From the NCBI GenBank assembly GCA_964440495.1, contig CAYTSD010000004.1, positions 1 through 57,816 on the forward strand: a DNA stretch of 57,816 nt, read 5' to 3'. Under the pieces are notes generated by a model. It did no database searches. It saw only the letters and a program-made list of their open reading frames with translations, and had not been told where the DNA came from. The position numbers and the translations under genes are program-made. Every line of letters starts with the position of its first letter. Within the stretch, counting starts at the first letter, position 1. This document shows, in pieces, positions 23,095 through 32,855 of this stretch. This DNA is from Benthortus sp964440495 (GTDB taxonomy: Archaea > Thermoproteota > Nitrososphaeria_A > Caldarchaeales > Wolframiiraptoraceae).

Positions 23095-24576
23095 ATGAGT
23101 AGGCTTGCTAAGGCGGAGTCCAAGTATGACGCCTTGATGAGGCTGGCTCTTGAACGTGGATTCTTCATGCCTGCCTCCGAGATCTATGGAGACGCTCCAG
23201 CAGGGTTCTGGGACTATGGCCCACTCGGGGCAGCCCTCAAGCGGAGATTCATAGAGCTCTGGCGCAGAGAGCTTGTTAGAAGAGATAAGATGCTCGAGAT
23301 CGACGGAGCACAGGTCTTGTCAAAAAACGTCTTCAAGGCCTCGGGGCACTTGGAGAGCTTCGTAGACCCTATAGCGAGATGCGGTAGATGTAAGGCGATC
23401 TATAGGCTTGATAAGCTGATCGAGGAGAAGACCGGGATTCACGTGCCTGAGCGTGCAAGCTTGGAGGAGATGGAGAAGATTGTTAGGGAGAGGGGGATAA
23501 GGTGTAATAGATGTGGTGGAGAGTTAACCGACTTCTCCCACTTTAACATGATGTTCAGGCTAAGCATAGGCGTAGCTGGTGGAGAGGCCTATCTTAGGCC
23601 AGAGACATGTCAAAGCATATTCATAGACTTCCTCCGCCTCTATAGAATAATGCGTAGAAAACTCCCCCTAGGGATAGCGCAGGTCGGTAAGAGCTTCAGA
23701 AACGAGATATCCCCTAGACAGGGGCTTCTACGTATGCGTGAATTCTATCAAGCAGAGATAGAGGTCTTCTTCAACCCGAATAAAGCAAACGACCTCCCGA
23801 AGGCAAAGCCCTTCTTAGACTACGGGCTTCGACTACAGCCTCTCGGCAGAGATGAGCCCATGGAGATAACTTGTAGGGAGGCTCTGGACAAGAAACTCGT
23901 CTCAAGCGAGCTCGTAGCCTACTATCTCGCCCTGATACAGCAGTTCTATGAGAAGGCTGGCATCTCTAGGGAAAAGATTCGGCTGAGGCAGCTTGGAGAG
24001 GATGAAAAAGCGTTCTACGCCGTCGAGGCATGGGATTTGGAGGTTGAGACAAGCCTAGGATGGATAGAGCTTGTAGCATGTAACAATAGGGGAGACCATG
24101 ACCTTGGAGGCCATCAAGCCATGAGCGGCAAGGAGATGACTGTTCTCGACGACGGTGAAAAAGTTCTACCACATGTATTCGAGCTATCGATGGGTGTTGA
24201 CAGAAGCCTTTACTGCATCCTAGAGAACGCCCTAACAGAGAGCAGGGGAAAATCCGTTCTCAAGATCTCCCCAACCCTAGCTCCGATTCAGGCAGCCGTC
24301 CTACCGCTCCTCTCGAAGGAGCCCTTCACCTCGAAGGCGATGGAAGTCTACGAAACCCTGAGAACAGAATTCGACGTAGACTACGATGAGTCAGGAAGCA
24401 TTGGGAGAAGATATGCACGCCAAGACGAAATAGGAACCCCCTACTGCATAACAATTGATCATAGAACACTTGAAGATGAAACAGTTACTCTGAGAAACAG
24501 GGATACAGCGGCACAGTTCAGAGTAGAGATATCCAAGCTTCCTGAAACACTTAGAAAGCTTCTGAACCCCGTGTAG
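23095..24576 (+). CDS. glyS: Glycyl-tRNA synthetase (class II, alpha2 type)
   Basis: Charges tRNA-Gly with glycine. The start has FFMPASEIYG and GFWDYGPLGAALK, the motif-1 region of archaeal/eukaryotic-type GlyRS. Motif 2 (GKSFRNEISPRQGLLRMREFYQAEIE, near residues 202-222) and motif 3 (GVDRSLYCIL, near residue 374) follow, then an anticodon-binding domain. A zinc-like CGRC and CNRC pair sits in the insertion near residues 98 and 139. The 493-residue length is near the short end for archaeal enzymes. It stands alone with its own promoter. Confidence 0.94.
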   Translation: MSRLAKAESKYDALMRLALERGFFMPASEIYGDAPAGFWDYGPLGAALKRRFIELWRRELVRRDKMLEIDGAQVLSKNVFKASGHLESFVDPIARCGRCKAIYRLDKLIEEKTGIHVPERASLEEMEKIVRERGIRCNRCGGELTDFSHFNMMFRLSIGVAGGEAYLRPETCQSIFIDFLRLYRIMRRKLPLGIAQVGKSFRNEISPRQGLLRMREFYQAEIEVFFNPNKANDLPKAKPFLDYGLRLQPLGRDEPMEITCREALDKKLVSSELVAYYLALIQQFYEKAGISREKIRLRQLGEDEKAFYAVEAWDLEVETSLGWIELVACNNRGDHDLGGHQAMSGKEMTVLDDGEKVLPHVFELSMGVDRSLYCILENALTESRGKSVLKISPTLAPIQAAVLPLLSKEPFTSKAMEVYETLRTEFDVDYDESGSIGRRYARQDEIGTPYCITIDHRTLEDETVTLRNRDTAAQFRVEISKLPETLRKLLNPV

Positions 24577-24628
24577 AAAGACTTATAGCAACCTCCAACA
24601 ATAGTATACTGTAAAGAGGTTATGGATT

Positions 24629-25294
24629 ATGTCGCTTCCAAGGGACCGTGAAGAAGATTTCCGGATAAGAGTGCTTACACTGATACAGGACCAGATAAGG
24701 AAAGTTGTAGACAACTATAGAGTTCTATTAGACATGCTTGAGAACTATGTTAGGGGACCGGACACCAAAGCTCTCGAGGAATACTATACGAAGATTCTCA
24801 AGAACGATGAGTCAGCCAAAGAGACCAGCAGAGTAATCGAGAGAGAGATGAATAACGTCGGAGCCCTTCTTACCGATAGGGAAGATTTTCTTAGATTGGT
24901 GGCTGAGATAGATAAGGTCTCAGACACGATTGAAGGGGCGGCTTTCAGACTCGTAAACCTTGGAAAGATGAAGACTAAGATAGACAAGAATCTTGGAAAG
25001 AAGATAATAGAGTTGGGGGAGAAAGTTTTAACAACCTTGATAACTCTTCGGGAGACTCTTCTCGCAATCACGCTTGACCCAGACACCTTCATGCGTAAGA
25101 TCCGTGAAACCGAGAAATGCGAGAAAGAGGTTGACGAGATTTACCGTTCACTTGATCTCGCCCTCCTCCAAAGCAACTTGAAAATAGCTCCCCTCCTCCT
25201 GATGAGAGAGATTGTCAGCATGCTTGAAGACATGGCTGATAGAGCTGAACGCGTAGCGGATATACTGAGAGCCCTCTCACTTCTGATAACGTAG
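24629..25294 (+). CDS. DUF47/PhoU-like helical protein
   Basis: A 221-residue all-helical protein of the DUF47 branch of PhoU-like folds. It shows the two repeated acidic motifs that bind metal in PhoU relatives: EIDKVSDTIEG near residue 92 and REIVSMLEDMADRAERVADIL near residue 190. Such proteins often accompany Pit-type phosphate transporters; none is adjacent here. It lies 13 bases before endA. Confidence 0.8.
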   Translation: MSLPRDREEDFRIRVLTLIQDQIRKVVDNYRVLLDMLENYVRGPDTKALEEYYTKILKNDESAKETSRVIEREMNNVGALLTDREDFLRLVAEIDKVSDTIEGAAFRLVNLGKMKTKIDKNLGKKIIELGEKVLTTLITLRETLLAITLDPDTFMRKIRETEKCEKEVDEIYRSLDLALLQSNLKIAPLLLMREIVSMLEDMADRAERVADILRALSLLIT

Positions 25295-25307
25295 CCTCCT
25301 AGGAGAG

Positions 25308-25856
25308 ATGCGATTGATAAGAGCAGAGCTTATCCAAGATACAATAATAGTCTGGGACGTTGAGGATGGTAGAAGACTCTATAGAGAGGGGTTCTACGGA
25401 AAGCCTCTAGGTATACCGAAGCCTAAGGCAGCGGACTTCGACGCACCGTTGATCTTGGATATAATAGAGGCGGTCTACCTTGTGGAGAAGAATAAGCTGG
25501 AAATCTTAAAGGATGATAGGAGAATCGGGTTCGACGAGCTTCTAACCTACGCCGAGAAGAACTATGAAAGATTCAGGGAGAGGTATCTTGTTTACAGAGA
25601 CCTCCGTGATAGAGGATTCATAGTGACACCTGGAATAAAGTTTGGAAGCGACTTCGCGGTCTACAAGATTGGGCCAGGCCTCGAGCATGCGCCGTTCATA
25701 GTTCAGGTTAAAGATTTCGAAGACAAGATATCGGCGCTCGACGTTATTAGGTCTGGAAGGCTTGCGACAACCGTGAAGAAGCATTTCACGATAGCTGTTC
25801 CAGAACTTAGAACTAAACGTGTACTCTATATATTGTTCGAGTGGTGGAGAGCCTAA
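25308..25856 (+). CDS. endA: tRNA-splicing endonuclease
   Basis: Cuts introns from tRNAs at bulge-helix-bulge structures. The catalytic triad is visible as Y119 (FGSDFAVY), H127 (LEHAPF) and K157 (ATTVKK). The 182-residue length is the homotetramer or subunit type rather than a tandem fusion. Start ATG. It follows the DUF47 gene closely and is probably co-transcribed. Confidence 0.92.
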   Translation: MRLIRAELIQDTIIVWDVEDGRRLYREGFYGKPLGIPKPKAADFDAPLILDIIEAVYLVEKNKLEILKDDRRIGFDELLTYAEKNYERFRERYLVYRDLRDRGFIVTPGIKFGSDFAVYKIGPGLEHAPFIVQVKDFEDKISALDVIRSGRLATTVKKHFTIAVPELRTKRVLYILFEWWRA

Positions 25857-25899
25857 ATCCATAATAGGTTATTTTTCCTCATCTTTGGCAAGTGGTCTA

Positions 25900-27066
25900 A
25901 TGCTTAGAAGAGTCTTTCTGCTGAGCGTGATGGCTTTCTCAGTCTCCGTCTCAATATTCATGATATGGCCTATTCTCTCAATATATGCTTACCAAGATGT
26001 TGGCGTAACGAAGCCTGAAGTTGGGATAATTACCGCCGCCGCCTTTGTTACAGCCCTCTTCCTCCGCGTCCCATTCTCTCTCGGCCTTAAGACAGAGCAC
26101 TTCACATTAGCCCTCATAGGAGGATTGATAGCGAACACCGTGGCTTTAGCGGGATACGGTCTCTCCCACGATATTTTCTCACTTCTAGGATTTAGGGTGC
26201 TTCACGGAATCGCTGTCGCACTCGACTATACGTTAATGCTAACGCTGTCAAGTATGATTGTTACCGATGAGGCTGAGATGACTAGCTCAATTGAGAGCTA
26301 CACCACCGCCCTAGCACTTGGACTCGTGACAGGGCCAGCTATCGGAACACTCCTGGTCTCTTCAATCAGTCTAAGATCTCTTATGTTTGTGGCCTCTGTT
26401 CTCGGGATAGCGGCGATAGCGGCTGGAACAGGTTTTCTCCGAGAGGTCCACGGAATATGGGGAGGATTCCAGTCATCGAGAGTCAAACTAAGAGATTTGT
26501 TGATGGTGTTGAGGAAGGGGGGTGTAACGGCTGCGGCGGCAACCTATCTAACCTTCTCAACAGCTTATGGGGCTTTAACAGCCTACGCTCCTCTTAAGGG
26601 AAAACTTGAGCTAGGGCTTACAGACCAGTATGTCTCGATGCTCTTCTTCATGTATTTCTTCATAGTCTTTGCGGTGAGACTCTTTCTAGGTAGGCTAAGG
26701 AAGAGGATTGGGATACTCGTCCTCCTTTACGGAGCCCTAGCATCGGCGGGGGCTGGAATGCTTCTGATAGGCCTCGCGCCAGCCGTACCCTTATTTACAT
26801 TAGGCTTTGCGCTTGTTGGGTTAAGCCATGGATTAGTGTTTCCTCTAACGGCCTCGGTGGCAGCACACACAACCCCACCCTATGCGAGAGTTACTGGAAA
26901 CGCTATCTTCTTAACGTCCTTCGATTTAGGAAACGTTATAGGGCCGTCCATAGCCTCACTCATAGTTAGCGTGGCTCCAATATCTCTAACACTCGCAGCG
27001 ATTTCGATAATACCGTTCCTAGGAATACTAACCGTCTCATTCATAAAAAGAATGGGATTCCAGTAA
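25900..27066 (+). CDS. Major facilitator superfamily transporter
   Basis: A membrane protein of 388 residues with about 12 predicted helices. I start at ATG 25900, where the first helix begins (MLRRVFLLSVM); the open frame overlaps endA by 38 bases upstream but has no transporter character there. The F-R-V-L-H-G segment in helix 4 (near residue 95) and glycine-rich helices fit MFS. The substrate cannot be told from sequence. Confidence 0.8.
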   Translation: MLRRVFLLSVMAFSVSVSIFMIWPILSIYAYQDVGVTKPEVGIITAAAFVTALFLRVPFSLGLKTEHFTLALIGGLIANTVALAGYGLSHDIFSLLGFRVLHGIAVALDYTLMLTLSSMIVTDEAEMTSSIESYTTALALGLVTGPAIGTLLVSSISLRSLMFVASVLGIAAIAAGTGFLREVHGIWGGFQSSRVKLRDLLMVLRKGGVTAAAATYLTFSTAYGALTAYAPLKGKLELGLTDQYVSMLFFMYFFIVFAVRLFLGRLRKRIGILVLLYGALASAGAGMLLIGLAPAVPLFTLGFALVGLSHGLVFPLTASVAAHTTPPYARVTGNAIFLTSFDLGNVIGPSIASLIVSVAPISLTLAAISIIPFLGILTVSFIKRMGFQ

Positions 27067-27140
27067 TATACTCCATGGTATATCGTCTACTAAAGGGACT
27101 TGAGAAAAGTTTAATTTCACATCATTGAAGTACGGTTGAG

Positions 27141-27731
27141 ATGAACTTTGAGGGGGAGTTAAAGAAGATATCAGAGATAACGAAGAGCTATCTTATGTTA
27201 ACAGATGAAGATATTCAGAGAATTAGAAAAATCAAGAATGTTTTACTGGAAAATTCTGAGGAGATTGTTTCAGGAACTGTTGGGTCTCTTTTATCATGTG
27301 AGCTTGCCTTGGAGTTTGTTAAGAAGGCTAACCTAACCGAGGAGCAGGCTAAGAAGCTGTTTAAGCACTGGTTTCTCACATTCCTTGAAGGCAGCTACGA
27401 CCTAAGACATGCTAAGGAAGTCTTTAGGATAGGGTTGGCTCACGCAAGGTACGGCGTACATAGGAGGCTTATGTGCATGTGTATGGGTGCATGGATTAGA
27501 GAGATTCTGAAAGTTATTGAGGCTGAATCGGGGAGAATAGATGAGCTTGTTCCAACAATTGCGTCCGTCTCGAAGCTCATCTTCTGGAATCTAGTGATAA
27601 TGCTTCATGGATACCATGTTGCGAGGGTTGAGAGTCTTAAGCGGGCGGCGGGAATCTCACCTCAACTTATCGATAGGCTCTTTAGGGTTAAGGCGGATGA
27701 GGTCTATAAGAGTCTGCTGAAGAGGATGTAG
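27141..27731 (+). CDS. Globin-fold sensor protein (protoglobin-like)
   Basis: A 196-residue protein resembling the globin domain of protoglobins and globin-coupled sensors. The probable proximal heme ligand is H101 in FRIGLAHARYGV, the family's I-G-x-x-H-x-R motif. No signalling domain follows, so it is a single-domain protein that may bind oxygen, NO or CO. The heme assignment rests on this motif only. Confidence 0.78.
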   Translation: MNFEGELKKISEITKSYLMLTDEDIQRIRKIKNVLLENSEEIVSGTVGSLLSCELALEFVKKANLTEEQAKKLFKHWFLTFLEGSYDLRHAKEVFRIGLAHARYGVHRRLMCMCMGAWIREILKVIEAESGRIDELVPTIASVSKLIFWNLVIMLHGYHVARVESLKRAAGISPQLIDRLFRVKADEVYKSLLKRM

Positions 27732-27739
27732 AGCCGTTC

Positions 27740-28540
27740 TTAGGATTCGTTCAGCTTCTCAGCTATCTCCTTAGACCTCCTCGCAGCAGCCTCGACAGCC
27801 TTCATTACAGCTGTTCTTACACCGCTCTCCTCGAGATAGAATATTCCTTCTATTGTTGTGCCTGCCGGGGTTAGAACCATCTCCTTTATCGTTGCTGGGT
27901 GGAGACCTGTCTCGAGGTAGAGCTTGGCTGTCCCGAAGACCGTGTAGGCTGCTGACTGGTAGGCAAACTCTCTTGGGAGACCTACCTTTAGCCCAGCGTA
28001 GGCCATGGCCTCGATTAGGGTTGCGACGTAGGCGGGGCCGCTTCCGCTTAGGGCTGTCACGGCGTCCATAAGCTCTTCATCCACCTCCATGCATTTCCCC
28101 ATCTCTGAGAAAAGCTCCTCGACAAGCCTTGAGTCCTCCTCCGTCAGGCCGGGCGCCTTGGTGTAGGCCGTGAAACCCGCACGAACCATTATAGCCACAT
28201 TAGGCATTGCACGGACTATCTTTGCCCTGGGCGCCGTGTCCATAAGCCTCTTGATGGGTATGGCTGCGGCGACGGAGATTAGGAGCTTTCCATCTAGGAG
28301 GTCTGCAACCTCTCTTAGAACATCGATTGCCTTGTAGGGCTTAACGGCTAGAAAGACGACGTCGGAACTTGAGGCCACTTCCCTGTTGTCTCTCGTAAGC
28401 CTGACACCGTATTGTTCAAGCTCCCTAGCCTTCTCGATATTCCTCCTCGAGCCGATTACACTATACTTCTCGCTCTGCGCTAGAACCTTCGCTATGGCTG
28501 AGCCTATCTGCCCTACTCCGATAACTCCTACCTGAAGCAT
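27740..28540 (-). CDS. proC: Pyrroline-5-carboxylate reductase
   Basis: Catalyses the last step of proline synthesis. The N-terminus has the NAD(P) motif GVGQIGSAI (residues 6-14), and the C-terminal family signature ALSGSGPAYV and GLPREFAYQSAA appears near residues 167-198. 266 residues is the normal length. Start ATG. It is convergent with the globin gene and upstream of nothing on its strand except egsA, 40 bases earlier. Confidence 0.93.
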   Translation of the reverse strand: MLQVGVIGVGQIGSAIAKVLAQSEKYSVIGSRRNIEKARELEQYGVRLTRDNREVASSSDVVFLAVKPYKAIDVLREVADLLDGKLLISVAAAIPIKRLMDTAPRAKIVRAMPNVAIMVRAGFTAYTKAPGLTEEDSRLVEELFSEMGKCMEVDEELMDAVTALSGSGPAYVATLIEAMAYAGLKVGLPREFAYQSAAYTVFGTAKLYLETGLHPATIKEMVLTPAGTTIEGIFYLEESGVRTAVMKAVEAAARRSKEIAEKLNES

Positions 28541-28579
28541 TCTAGCTCAATCTAGAGCCGTCAGTAATAAACCCTTATT

Positions 28580-29671
28580 TTACAGGAGGCCGACCTCTCT
28601 AAAGAGCTGGATAGCCTCCTCTAGACTAGGCCTCCTCTTATGTAGTATCGTGTAACGGTTGGGTCTAATCTCAGCGGCCTCAACCAAGGCTCTGGCGGCA
28701 ATCTCTAAAGGTATCCCATTCTCTGCAAGACTTACAGGTATCCCAGCTTCAATCATAAGTCTCCTAATATTCCTCCAACCATATTCAGGTCTCCTCCACC
28801 AGCCCGGATTATGTATCTCATGGTAACGAGCCATGACTAGCGCCCCAATCGCGCACTGAATCCCGTGAGGCGCCCTATGTCTCAGATTCATGTCAAGGTA
28901 GTGGCTGAAGAGATGCTCGCTTCCAGAGGCAGGCCTAGAGGAGCCTGCAACCATCATCGCTACACCCGAGTAGACTAGGGCTTCAACAAGGCTCTCTATA
29001 CGTTCCCGTCTGCTGAGAGGCTTACTCAGCGCCTCAACAACAAGCCTAACAGCTCGCAGAGTACAGCTTTCAGCGGTCTTACAATATGGTTCACCTACCT
29101 CATCTCTACCAAGCTGCCAATCCTTTATCGAGACTATCTTCGCGATTATGTCTCCAAATCCTGAGGCCCTGAGAATCCTAGGCGCATCCATCATTATATC
29201 TAGGTCGATTAGGGCTAGGACTGGAGCACGGGTCTTAATCGAGATTCTTCGGCCTTTATCGAAGAGCGAGGCCGTTGGTGAGGCTATCCCATCATGGGAG
29301 GGCGCCGTAGGTATCGAGATGAATGTCTTACCAGTTTTGTAGGCGGCGTATTTGGCCACATCTATGACCGAGCCCCCGCCAACGCCGATAATTGTCTCGA
29401 AACCCTTAACCTTCTCAGCCTTCTCCTCAGCCTCACTGAAGGTAGGCGCTCTAACGAGGAACCCCTCACCATCGACAAAATCTACGACAAATCTCCCAGC
29501 AACCCTAAAGGTGACTTCATCATAGAAGACGGCGTAAGAGTTTGAGCTTAGAAGACCTAGAGACTCCTTGAGAGGCGCTATCACGGCGGCTTGAAGAGTT
29601 CTGTCATGGTCTAGACCACAGCCACATTCCTCAGCTGAGGGAATTCCATCACCGAATCTTAGAGTCTTCAA
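28580..29671 (-). CDS. egsA: sn-Glycerol-1-phosphate dehydrogenase
   Basis: Makes sn-glycerol-1-phosphate, the backbone of archaeal ether lipids, from dihydroxyacetone phosphate. GVGGGSVIDVAKYAAY near residues 96-111 binds NAD, and the metal-site segment GSEHLFSHYLDM near residue 249 and HGIQ near 266 are diagnostic of this iron-dehydrogenase-fold enzyme. The 363-residue length is normal. TTG start. Its presence supports the archaeal assignment. Confidence 0.94.
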   Translation of the reverse strand: MKTLRFGDGIPSAEECGCGLDHDRTLQAAVIAPLKESLGLLSSNSYAVFYDEVTFRVAGRFVVDFVDGEGFLVRAPTFSEAEEKAEKVKGFETIIGVGGGSVIDVAKYAAYKTGKTFISIPTAPSHDGIASPTASLFDKGRRISIKTRAPVLALIDLDIMMDAPRILRASGFGDIIAKIVSIKDWQLGRDEVGEPYCKTAESCTLRAVRLVVEALSKPLSRRERIESLVEALVYSGVAMMVAGSSRPASGSEHLFSHYLDMNLRHRAPHGIQCAIGALVMARYHEIHNPGWWRRPEYGWRNIRRLMIEAGIPVSLAENGIPLEIAARALVEAAEIRPNRYTILHKRRPSLEEAIQLFREVGLL

Positions 29672-29706
29672 TCTAGAAGGCCTCCGAGAAGCGAAGGTTA
29701 AAGCCT

Positions 29707-30351
29707 TTACTCCTTCTCAATCTCAAGACTTCCAGTCCTTATGTAGGAAACCGCGTCCGCTATGTAGCATGCGTGATCAGCGATTCTCTCAAGATATCTG
29801 AGGACAAGTGTTCCAGCGATTAGGCATGGAGGGTTATCTTTCTGACCCCTCTCCAACAGTCCCTTGAGATAGTCGTCGTAGAGTGCGTCGACATCGTCAT
29901 CAAGTTCTCTAACCTTCTTGGCGAGGTCCAGGTCTTCGAATATGAATGCTCGGCCAACCTCCCTAACCATGTAGAGGACAATTATGTAGAGCTGCCTAAG
30001 CTTCGAGAAGTCGCATCCCATCACTGGAACAAGAATGCTTGTCTCACATATATCAAGCGAGTATCTCCCAATCCTAGAGAGATCGTAGGAGACTTGGAGA
30101 CAGGATCTAATTCTCCTGAGGTCTGTTGCAACCGGCTGGAATCTTGCTATGAGTTCTATCGCCAGCTGCCCAGACTCCTCCCTCATGAATCTAAGTTGCT
30201 CTGAGAGCATCCGCACATCTTCGAGGGCGACCTTCCCCGTGAAGACGCTTTCCATAGCTCTTCTAAATGCCTCTACCGCCGCGGCGGCCATGTCTCCTAT
30301 TATTCCCTTAAGTCTCTCAACCCCTGTATCTAACGGTCTGCGGACACTCAA
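29707..30351 (-). CDS. PhoU-family phosphate regulator
   Basis: A 214-residue helical protein with two PhoU repeats, ending YLERIADHACYIADAV near residues 187-202, the metal-binding E/D-x3-D pattern. In many genomes PhoU shuts the Pst transporter when phosphate is plentiful. It lies 7 bases downstream of pstB in the pst operon. TTG start. Confidence 0.88.
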   Translation of the reverse strand: MSVRRPLDTGVERLKGIIGDMAAAAVEAFRRAMESVFTGKVALEDVRMLSEQLRFMREESGQLAIELIARFQPVATDLRRIRSCLQVSYDLSRIGRYSLDICETSILVPVMGCDFSKLRQLYIIVLYMVREVGRAFIFEDLDLAKKVRELDDDVDALYDDYLKGLLERGQKDNPPCLIAGTLVLRYLERIADHACYIADAVSYIRTGSLEIEKE

Positions 30352-30358
30352 TCAAGGT

Positions 30359-31120
30359 TCACCCCATCTTACCTACCACATATTTCTCGGTTAACTCATG
30401 TTTAGGTGTTGTGAATACATTGGATGTCTCACCAACCTCTATCACCTCACCCATGTAGAGGAATGCTACATAGTCGCTTACCCTGGCGGCCTGCTGAGGA
30501 TTATGGGTCACTATAACCACCGTGTAGTCCTCCTTGAGCTCGAGCATAAGCTCCTCGATCTTTGAAGCGGCCACGGGATCTAGGTTGGCTGTGGGTTCAT
30601 CCATTAGGATTATTTTAGGCTTCAGGGCGAGGGTCCTCGCTATGCAGAGTCTCTGTTGCTGGCCTCCGCTGAGGCGGGCTGCAGGCTTCTTTAACTCGTC
30701 TTTAACCTCGTCCCAGAGATAGGCCTTCCTCAAAGCCCATTCAACAAGCTCGTCAAGCTCCTTCTTGCTCCTTACTATTCCGTTGAGCTTCGGGCCTAGA
30801 GCGACGTTCTCATAGATTGAGAGGTGGGGAAATGGGTTCGGAACCTGGAAGACCATCCCAGCAAGCCTTCTAGCATCCATCGGGTCAACCTCATCGCTGT
30901 AAATGTTCACCCCATTTATCCAGACCTCTCCCTCAACCTTGGCCAACGGATTCAGTTCGAGGAGACGGTTCATTGCGCGGAGGAGGGTGCTCTTCCCACA
31001 TCCACTCGGCCCCATTATCGCGAACACCATGTTCCTCGGGATTCTGAGGCTCACATTCTTCAGAACATGCTTCAGCCCATACCAGACATTGAGGTTTCTT
31101 ACGTCAACAGCCCACCTCAT
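30359..31120 (-). CDS. pstB: Phosphate ABC transporter ATP-binding protein
   Basis: The ATPase of the high-affinity phosphate importer. Walker A GPSGCGKST (residues 37-45), the signature LSGGQQQRL (near 148) and Walker B LMDEPTANLDP are all present. The 253-residue length is normal. The start overlaps pstA by 4 bases. It works with PstA, PstC and PstS. Confidence 0.96.
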   Translation of the reverse strand: MRWAVDVRNLNVWYGLKHVLKNVSLRIPRNMVFAIMGPSGCGKSTLLRAMNRLLELNPLAKVEGEVWINGVNIYSDEVDPMDARRLAGMVFQVPNPFPHLSIYENVALGPKLNGIVRSKKELDELVEWALRKAYLWDEVKDELKKPAARLSGGQQQRLCIARTLALKPKIILMDEPTANLDPVAASKIEELMLELKEDYTVVIVTHNPQQAARVSDYVAFLYMGEVIEVGETSNVFTTPKHELTEKYVVGKMG

Positions 31121-31950
31121 AGCTTCACCTCCTTAACCAGACTTCTCGTCACTATGAAGAGCGCGAGGATTATTGTCAGTAGCACTGCTGCAGCCCCCCA
31201 TGCGACCTCATGCCATCTCTCATAGGGACTTAAGGCGAAGTTGTATATTAGGAGTGGCACCGCCCCTATAGGCTTGTCAAGTCCCTCAAAGTAGGAGAGA
31301 GTTGTCCCAAGTATTGTGAAGAGAAGTGGAGCGGTCTCACCTGCAGCCCTCGCCAAACCAACGAGTAAAGCTGTTGCAACACCTCTCCTCGCAACGCTTA
31401 GGAGGATTCTAAGATTAACTACGAAGGGTGAAACCCCTAGACTGTAGGCGGCTTCCTTCAAGCTGTAGGGTATGGATGCATAGGCTTCGCGGACTTGGAG
31501 AGCCACGTAGGGTATTATCACTATAGCTAGGGCGAATGCTCCAGCGAAGGCGTTGAAGCTTCTAAGAGGCAGGACGAGGACCGCGTAGGCGAAGAGACCT
31601 ATTATCACCGTTGGAAACTCAACCATTATCTGGAGAGAAAGCCTAGTGTAATGAGATAGGATGTGGTGACCATACTCCGACAAGAATATCCCAGTAAACA
31701 ACCCTAAACCTCCACCAATAAGAATAGATAAAGCCATAAGAATAAGGGTGCCTACAAGAGCTGGACCTATCCCACCATCGCTTCCCCCCAGAGGTGGAGG
31801 AGGAAAATCTACAAGAAACCGAGGTGAGATTATCCTTGCACCATTAACATATATTGATGCAATAATAGCGAAGAGAGGGGCTGCTGAAACTATTGCCAAG
31901 AGACCTATCAACCCAATCATTATCTTATTCTTGACTTTCCTCGCAATCAT
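31117..31950 (-). CDS. pstA: Phosphate ABC transporter permease PstA
   Basis: One of the two membrane subunits of the Pst importer. It has about six helices and the permease loop AYSLGVSPFVVNLRILL near residues 168-184 that couples to PstB. 277 residues. The start overlaps pstC by 4 bases and the end overlaps pstB by 4 bases, so the order pstS-C-A-B is one translationally coupled operon. Confidence 0.94.
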   Translation of the reverse strand: MIARKVKNKIMIGLIGLLAIVSAAPLFAIIASIYVNGARIISPRFLVDFPPPPLGGSDGGIGPALVGTLILMALSILIGGGLGLFTGIFLSEYGHHILSHYTRLSLQIMVEFPTVIIGLFAYAVLVLPLRSFNAFAGAFALAIVIIPYVALQVREAYASIPYSLKEAAYSLGVSPFVVNLRILLSVARRGVATALLVGLARAAGETAPLLFTILGTTLSYFEGLDKPIGAVPLLIYNFALSPYERWHEVAWGAAAVLLTIILALFIVTRSLVKEVKL

Positions 31951-32855
31951 CTTTGAGTCACCACCTTCCTTACGAGTCTTAGCCCCAGTATGTTTATTGC
32001 AAGCCCTATTAGGAAGAGTAGGAATGCTCCTCCAAACAGTGCGGCTACCATGTAGTCATAGGACTCAGCATTTGGGAACTGGTTTGCTATGAGGCTTGAG
32101 ACGGTGTATCCCATGTCGAACAAGCTTTTCGGGAGAGTTGGAGTATTCCCCACGACCATCGCTACGGCAATAGTCTCACCCATGGCTCTGCCGAGCGCTA
32201 AAATCACTCCAGCGAATATTGCTGACTTAATGTATCCTGTCATGACTTTTATCACCTCCCATTGAGTCATCCCGATGCTGTAGGCGGCTTCCTTCAAGCC
32301 CTGCGGAACAGCTTCATATGCCTCCCTAATCACGCTTGAAGAGAACGGTATCACCATTATTGCGAGGAGTGTTCCAGCCGTGAACAGGTTTGTTGGAGAA
32401 GGCTTTGTAGAGAAGAGTGGAATGAATCCGAGATACTCGTGGAGGGGAAGCATAACGTATTGATGGAGCAGTGGGGCGAATACGTAGAGACCCCAGAGTC
32501 CATAGATTACTGTTGGAAGGCTTGCCATTAGGTCTGATAAGCTGTTAATCACGTCCCTAAGCTTCGTTGGGACAAGCTCTATGGAGAAGACTGCTAAGGA
32601 GATTGCGAGGGGAGTAGCTATACCAACCGCGAGACCGGAGGTTATCAGGGTTCCGACGATTGCGTGGAGAATTCCATAATCTTCCTTCGGAGGATTCCAA
32701 ACGGCGGTTACAATAAATCTTAACCCCTCCTTCAAGAATATCGGGAAAGATGTGTAGATTAGGGAGAAAATTATTCCAGCCACTATTATGAATGAGATTA
32801 TAGGGAAGACGAGCAGGAACATGAAGAACTTTCTCTCGCTTCTCATAGGTCTCAT
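31947..32855 (-). CDS. pstC: Phosphate ABC transporter permease PstC
   Basis: The second membrane subunit of the Pst importer, 302 residues with six predicted helices. The coupling loop YSIGMTQWEVIK near residue 196, after VPQGLKEAA, is typical. The GRAMGETIAV segment is conserved in PstC. Overlaps pstS and pstA by 4 bases each. Confidence 0.94.
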   Translation of the reverse strand: MRPMRSERKFFMFLLVFPIISFIIVAGIIFSLIYTSFPIFLKEGLRFIVTAVWNPPKEDYGILHAIVGTLITSGLAVGIATPLAISLAVFSIELVPTKLRDVINSLSDLMASLPTVIYGLWGLYVFAPLLHQYVMLPLHEYLGFIPLFSTKPSPTNLFTAGTLLAIMVIPFSSSVIREAYEAVPQGLKEAAYSIGMTQWEVIKVMTGYIKSAIFAGVILALGRAMGETIAVAMVVGNTPTLPKSLFDMGYTVSSLIANQFPNAESYDYMVAALFGGAFLLFLIGLAINILGLRLVRKVVTQR